8,740 bases of DNA. Source: Candidatus Altarchaeota archaeon (lineage in GTDB: Archaea > Altiarchaeota > Altiarchaeia > JAFGQM01). Made by a program: the position numbers and the translations under genes. The stretch lies in NCBI GenBank assembly GCA_016935655.1, contig JAFGQM010000027.1:1-8740 (forward strand). The letters run 5' to 3'. Position 1 is the first letter of the stretch. Every line of letters begins with the position of its first letter. Below are positions 6,321-8,740 of this stretch, in pieces. The notes beneath the pieces are model-generated. The model was not told the origin of the DNA. It did not search any database and worked only from the letters and a program-made list of their open reading frames with translations.

Positions 6321-6710
6321 CTACTGCGACTTCGGGGCTTCCTTCTTCGCTTCCATCGGCTTTTCCTCGGGTCTTTTCTGGGCGCGCTCATTCCGCTCCA
6401 TCTCGCCCACCTTCTGCATCACCTTGTCCATCTCGCGCTTGTCCTTAGCCCTCTGGCGCATCCTCTTATCCTTCTCGGTAGTGTGGATGCCATCCTTCAC
6501 GAGATGACGGTGCTTGGCGCAGGATATGCAGGCATAGCCCTTGCTGCTGGACATGGATACGACCTCGGCGAGCTCGTAAACATCAGAGGACAACCTCCCC
6601 CCTACGTTCACTTCCACGGCCTTGTGCTTAGGCACATTCCTTCCGCAAAATGTGCATTTGATGGCTGAATCACGGCCCCTGCTGGACCACCATTTGCCCC
6701 ATTGACCCAT
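6321..6710 (-). CDS. rps26e: Small ribosomal subunit protein S26e-like, with charged C-terminal extension
   Basis: This 129-residue basic protein matches S26e in its first 75 residues: IKCTFCGRNVPKHKA (17-31) and YACISCAKHRHLVK (59-72). The two CxxC pairs (Cys19, 22, 61, 64) would bind one zinc, as in the family. S26e sits near the mRNA exit channel of archaeal and eukaryotic 30S/40S subunits. Residues 76-129 (rich in Lys, Arg, Glu, Met) are an extra charged helical tail beyond the S26e core. The ATG at 6710 is preceded by GGGTGAT at three bases' distance, an excellent archaeal Shine-Dalgarno. A TTTTTTAAACC box near 6769-6759 is a plausible TATA. U-rich sequence after the stop (minus strand, about 6318-6308) could terminate it. 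Distribution of S26e argues against a classical euryarchaeote. Confidence 0.78.
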   Translation of the reverse strand: MGQWGKWWSSRGRDSAIKCTFCGRNVPKHKAVEVNVGGRLSSDVYELAEVVSMSSSKGYACISCAKHRHLVKDGIHTTEKDKRMRQRAKDKREMDKVMQKVGEMERNERAQKRPEEKPMEAKKEAPKSQ

Positions 6711-6785
6711 ACAATCACCCTGTAATATAAGAGAAAAAAGCGTTATTTTAGCTGCTTGGGTTTAAAAAAGGGCTTTAGGCAGCTA
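6711..6785 (-). promoter_or_regulatory. rps26e promoter with inverted repeat around the TATA-like box
   Basis: Minus-strand TTTTTTAAACC near 6769-6759 lies about 50 bases ahead of the ATG, followed by GGGTGAT just before the start. TAGCTGC (6749-6755) and GCAGCTA (6779-6785) form a 7-bp inverted repeat enclosing this box. The T-run in it may also stop vapC transcripts arriving from upstream. Confidence 0.35.
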
Positions 6786-6795
6786 CCTCGGGAGC

Positions 6796-7167
6796 TTATC
6801 CCAAGAATCTGACGTTGTCGTAGCCCTCGAAGTGCTTATCGCCTGTCAACAACTGCGTCTTGTTCCTCATGGCTGTCGCATATACTACCGCATCGACCAA
6901 GTAGAGGCCTTCGTTCTTGAATTCCGCTGCCTTTAACGCTATGTCAGAGTCCAAGGGCATAAGGAGGCTTCTAGCTAATATTACATTAATGGCTTTCTCC
7001 TGATCGCTCTTGGATATCCCCTCCTTAAGGAGCTTGGCCTTGAACTCGGATAAGCATATGGTTGGCGTGAAGATTATGCCGTCGCTGTCGATGTATTGCT
7101 TTGCCTCTTCCCCTTTCTCGCTCCCTTGGAAATACTCCACCCATGCGTATGTATCGAATGTTATCAT
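6796..7167 (-). CDS. vapC: VapC-type PIN-domain ribonuclease toxin
   Basis: The start chosen is ATG 7167, one base after the antitoxin stop at 7169; an upstream in-frame ATG at 7197 would overlap the antitoxin gene and add 10 residues. The product has 123 residues, typical for VapC. It opens with the PIN strand MITFDTYAWVEYFQ (Asp5). The other conserved acids are Glu41 (LSEFKAK), Asp92 (YLVDAVVYATA) and Asp110 (LLTGDKHF). These would coordinate Mg2+ for endoribonuclease activity, usually against tRNA or rRNA in this family. The organisation, antitoxin first and toxin directly behind, is the standard vapBC operon. The neighbouring tRNA and ribosomal gene have no clear functional tie. The target RNA cannot be read from the sequence. 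Confidence 0.9.
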   Translation of the reverse strand: MITFDTYAWVEYFQGSEKGEEAKQYIDSDGIIFTPTICLSEFKAKLLKEGISKSDQEKAINVILARSLLMPLDSDIALKAAEFKNEGLYLVDAVVYATAMRNKTQLLTGDKHFEGYDNVRFLG

Positions 7168-7168
7168 G

Positions 7169-7360
7169 CTAGAACCTGTCCTCGTGTTCTCTCTCAAAAC
7201 CCTTCAGTTTCCCGCTGAGCATGCCGAAACCCTCCTTCTCAGGTTTCACAAGACCCTCGTAAAGGAACCTGTTTATGGTAGTGGAGAGCTCTCTCTTCCC
7301 AAACCTTGAGACTATGAGATGATAGACATCATCCCTCAGCAAAACAGTGGTTTTGACCAT
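7169..7360 (-). CDS. vapB: VapB-type antitoxin
   Basis: This is a 63-residue protein, MVKTTVLLRDDVYHLIVSRF at its start. The strand-helix-helix pattern (KTTVLLRDDVYHLIVSRFG then STTINRFLYEGL) suggests a ribbon-helix-helix-like DNA-binding half, and the charged tail (GKLKGFEREHEDRF) would wrap the toxin. ATGs at 7372 and 7366 are also in frame, but GGTGAT at 7370-7365 is a Shine-Dalgarno placed four bases before ATG 7360, so 7360 is preferred. It should neutralise the PIN toxin encoded one base downstream and, with it, repress the operon through the palindrome overlapping the leader. Confidence 0.85.
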   Translation of the reverse strand: MVKTTVLLRDDVYHLIVSRFGKRELSTTINRFLYEGLVKPEKEGFGMLSGKLKGFEREHEDRF

Positions 7361-7364
7361 AGAC

Positions 7365-7396
7365 ATCACCATATATGGTTTAATTTAAAAAGCAAT
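7365..7396 (-). promoter_or_regulatory. vapBC promoter, operator palindrome and Shine-Dalgarno
   Basis: ACCATATATGGT at 7368-7379 is a perfect 12-bp palindrome. Its last bases overlap GGTGAT (7370-7365 on the minus strand), the ribosome site for vapB. Upstream, CTTTTTAAATTAAA (minus strand, 7394-7381) is a good TATA candidate, putting the start near or inside the palindrome. Binding there would block both the promoter and the ribosome site, as expected for an autoregulated toxin-antitoxin pair. Confidence 0.5.
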
Positions 7397-7430
7397 CTTT
7401 AAAAACCCACTATTGTGCCGAAGGGTTAAA

Positions 7431-7498
7431 CGCCGAGGTTGAACCGACTCCGTCGGTAGCCCTCGCCGCGGGTGCTGTGAGAGTGAGCGCCGAGGTTG
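7431..7498. repeat. 11-bp direct repeat with a 3-base-loop hairpin between
   Basis: CGCCGAGGTTG occurs at 7431-7441 and 7488-7498. Right after the first copy, ACCGAC (7443-7448), loop TCC and GTCGGT (7452-7457) form a hairpin like those of the twin-hairpin family. The gene-free stretch 7380-7681 consists of this block, element B, a dispersed repeat copy and the second fic promoter; I see no coding sequence in it. Confidence 0.5.
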
Positions 7499-7501
7499 GG
7501 A

Positions 7502-7550
7502 CACGAGACTCGCTTGCGAGTCTGTGCACAGGGACCGAAGGTCCCTTGTG
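7502..7550. repeat. Twin-hairpin element, copy B
   Basis: Hairpin 1: CAC (7502-7504), bulged G, AGACTCGC (7506-7513), loop TT, GCGAGTCT (7516-7523), GTG. Hairpin 2: GCAC (7526-7529), A, GGGACC (7531-7536), loop GAA, GGTCCC (7540-7545), T, bulged T (7547), GTG (7548-7550). It has the same layout as copies A and C, including the shared G of the GTGC linker (7524-7527). Confidence 0.78.
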
Positions 7551-7553
7551 TTT

Positions 7554-7585
7554 GAGGTCTTCTGTCCACAGTTTCCAGTCCTGTT
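7554..7585 (+). repeat. Dispersed repeat copy 2
   Basis: GAGGTCTTCTGTCCACAG, then TTTCCAG, then TCCTGTT. It corresponds to 4554-4577 except for one inserted G, a G-to-C change in the palindromic core and the 7-base insert, which repeats the CAG before it. It follows element B directly. Confidence 0.55.
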
Positions 7586-7633
7586 CCGGTTATATTGCTG
7601 ACACTGGAATAAAAGCGGGGTTACGCTACCAGC

Positions 7634-7674
7634 TAACTCCACAAAATTTATTATTTATATACTTTGTGGAGTTA
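7634..7674 (+). promoter_or_regulatory. Second fic promoter: TATA box enclosed by a 12-bp inverted repeat
   Basis: TAACTCCACAAA (7634-7645) and its perfect reverse complement (7663-7674) enclose 17 bases that contain ATTTATATAC (7653-7662), a strong archaeal TATA box. Transcription would begin about 25 bases on, at or next to ATG 7682, giving a leaderless mRNA; no Shine-Dalgarno is present. A regulator bound to the arms would cover the TATA box and block initiation. Confidence 0.6.
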
Positions 7675-7681
7675 ACTAAAC

Positions 7682-8623
7682 ATGGTTCATTTCTCTGAGA
7701 AGGAGATAAAGGGTAAGAAATACCTCTATGCACTTCAGTCAGTCAGACTTAGCGATGGCACTGTGGCAAAGATAACAAAACGCATTGACAGACCAATTCT
7801 GACGCCCGAATTACAACAGTATTTTGATGGGAAAAGGAAGGACTTACTCAAAAAAGACGCTCTAAAGAAATATAGGACGGACTCCGTCTTCACGAAACAG
7901 CAGATAGAGAAGGTTGAGGAAACCAAGGTGGACTACAAGCAAATCCTCAAGAAGCTCACGAAGGCTCAGAAGAAGGACCTCTTCGACAGATTCACGGCCA
8001 ACTTCACGTACGAATCCAACGCCATAGAAGGCAACTCGCTTACACTCAAGGATGTTGCAATAATCCTTTTTGAAAACAAAGTTGTCGAAGGGAAGGATCT
8101 AAGAGAGATTTATGAGACCAGGAACTCTCGAAGGGTTGTCGACCTGATACTCGCCAACAGGTTCAAGGTGACGGAAAGGGACATAATCCAGATGCACAAG
8201 ATGCTTGTGGACGATATGGATGTGGCTACCGGGTACAAGAAAATCCCAAACTATCTGGTCGGCAGGCGGGTGAAAACGACCCCGCCGGAGCTTGTCGAGA
8301 AAGAGATGCAAGATCTCTTACACTGGTATAAGAGCGGGGAAAAAATGCACCCCATCAAAAAGGCTGCCCTTTTCCACGGAAGGTTTGAGAGGATACACCC
8401 CTTTGATGATGGGAACGGCAGGGTCGGCAGGTTTCTGATAAATGTGATTCTGATAAACGCAGGCTACGCGCCGGTTATAATACGGAAAAGCCAGAGAATC
8501 GCTTACCTGAAAGCCCTTGAAGCTTTCGACAACGGGTATACTGCGAGGCTAGAACGGTTTATGCTGTCAAAATACAAGAACACCTTCAAGAACTTCTTCC
8601 AAGTATATTTGAAATACATTTAA
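7682..8623 (+). CDS. Class II Fic protein without winged helix (predicted AMPylase)
   Basis: This is a 313-residue protein. Residues 1-100 are highly charged, lysine-rich and mostly helical. The inhibitory motif SNAIEG (112-117) fits [S/T]xxxE[G/N] and precedes the Fic core, so it is class II. The catalytic motif HPFDDGNGRVGR (239-250) is complete with His239. Activity as an AMP-transferase on protein hydroxyls, held in check by Glu116, is expected. Unlike the other Fic here it ends about 60 residues after the motif region, with no DNA-binding domain. The two proteins share little outside the motifs, so they are not a recent duplication. It stands alone behind a TATA-overlapping inverted repeat and is flanked by twin-hairpin elements on both sides. 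Physiological target unknown; defence, stress signalling or a toxin-like role are all open. Confidence 0.92.
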   Translation: MVHFSEKEIKGKKYLYALQSVRLSDGTVAKITKRIDRPILTPELQQYFDGKRKDLLKKDALKKYRTDSVFTKQQIEKVEETKVDYKQILKKLTKAQKKDLFDRFTANFTYESNAIEGNSLTLKDVAIILFENKVVEGKDLREIYETRNSRRVVDLILANRFKVTERDIIQMHKMLVDDMDVATGYKKIPNYLVGRRVKTTPPELVEKEMQDLLHWYKSGEKMHPIKKAALFHGRFERIHPFDDGNGRVGRFLINVILINAGYAPVIIRKSQRIAYLKALEAFDNGYTARLERFMLSKYKNTFKNFFQVYLKYI

Positions 8624-8681
8624 CAAGACTGGAGACCCTATTAGCCCCCTCCAAGACCCGAGACTATCGACTCGAGACTCT

Positions 8682-8737
8682 CACGCGAGGTTCACGGAGT
8701 GAACCTGTGCACAATCTCACCGGAGGTGAGATTCGTG
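8682..8737. repeat. Twin-hairpin element, copy C
   Basis: Hairpin 1: CAC, GCG, AGGTTCAC (8688-8695), loop GGA, GTGAACCT (8699-8706), GTG. Hairpin 2: GCAC (8709-8712), AATCTCACC (8713-8721), loop GGA, GGTGAGATT (8725-8733), bulged C (8734), GTGC (8735-8738). An outer CACG (8682-8685)/CGTG (8734-8737) pairing around both hairpins is also possible. It starts 58 bases after the second fic stop and reaches the window edge, so flanking sequence on the right is missing. Confidence 0.8.
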
Positions 8738-8740
8738 CCG

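Noticed and set aside
6042..6507. Plus-strand open frames over the tRNA and the S26e gene
   Set aside because: They cross tRNA-Leu or are antisense to rps26e; a spurious frame is the simpler explanation.
7431..7498. CRISPR-like spacing of the 11-bp repeat
   Set aside because: Only two copies, too short, and the interval contains a hairpin rather than a spacer-like unique sequence; no cas genes.
7385..7698. Open frames on both strands in the spacer before the second fic gene
   Set aside because: They run through the hairpins of element B and the fic promoter; the translations are low in recognisable structure and lack start signals.
6028..8737. Integron attC sites or IS200/IS605 ends
   Set aside because: No RYYYAAC-type boxes, integrase, TnpA or TnpB are visible; the bulged twin-hairpin shape alone is not enough.

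Overview
The window is archaeal. The visible reasons are a type II tRNA-Leu without encoded CCA, an S26e-type ribosomal protein, GGTGAT-type Shine-Dalgarno sites, TATA-like boxes about 20-30 bases ahead of starts (some implying leaderless mRNAs), heavy use of ATA and AGG codons, and methanogen-type homocysteine-synthesis genes. S26e is common in Crenarchaeota/Thaumarchaeota-type and some deep lineages and mostly missing from classical Euryarchaeota, so a DPANN-like or other non-methanogen archaeon is possible. The exact lineage cannot be fixed from this sequence.

Region 1 (1-1398, + strand) is a tightly overlapping sulfur operon: the C-terminal CBS pair of a truncated gene (probably a COG1900/DUF39-CBS protein), a NIL-domain ferredoxin with two 4Fe-4S sites, and a UPF0280/COG2122 ApbE-like protein. 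Together they fit the anaerobic aspartate-semialdehyde-to-homocysteine pathway described in methanogens. Region 2 (1399-4415, + strand) is a second two-gene operon. A Kef-type cation/proton antiporter with a fused RCK/TrkA-N domain is followed, with a 4-base overlap, by a membrane protein resembling the C-terminal half of DUF2207 proteins. Interlocking palindromes precede the antiporter and probably form an operator.

Region 3 (4416-8740) looks accessory. It holds two different class II Fic-domain proteins: one on the minus strand with a C-terminal winged helix, and one on the plus strand without it. Between them lie tRNA-Leu(UAG), rps26e and a vapBC toxin-antitoxin pair. The spacers are unusually rich in inverted repeats. 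Both fic genes have palindromes at their promoters, and in the second the arms enclose the TATA box of an apparently leaderless gene.

The most striking signal is a family of three twin-hairpin elements, at 6028-6082, 7502-7550 and 8682-8737. Stem sequences differ between copies but pairing, short loops, bulges and the GTGC linker are kept, with compensatory changes. A copy lies upstream of each fic gene and a third lies downstream of the second. A further short repeat is shared between the two fic-adjacent spacers, and a degenerate copy of the tRNA-Leu 3' end lies beyond the first fic gene. The region may therefore be a small mobile or frequently rearranged island, though no integrase or transposase is visible.
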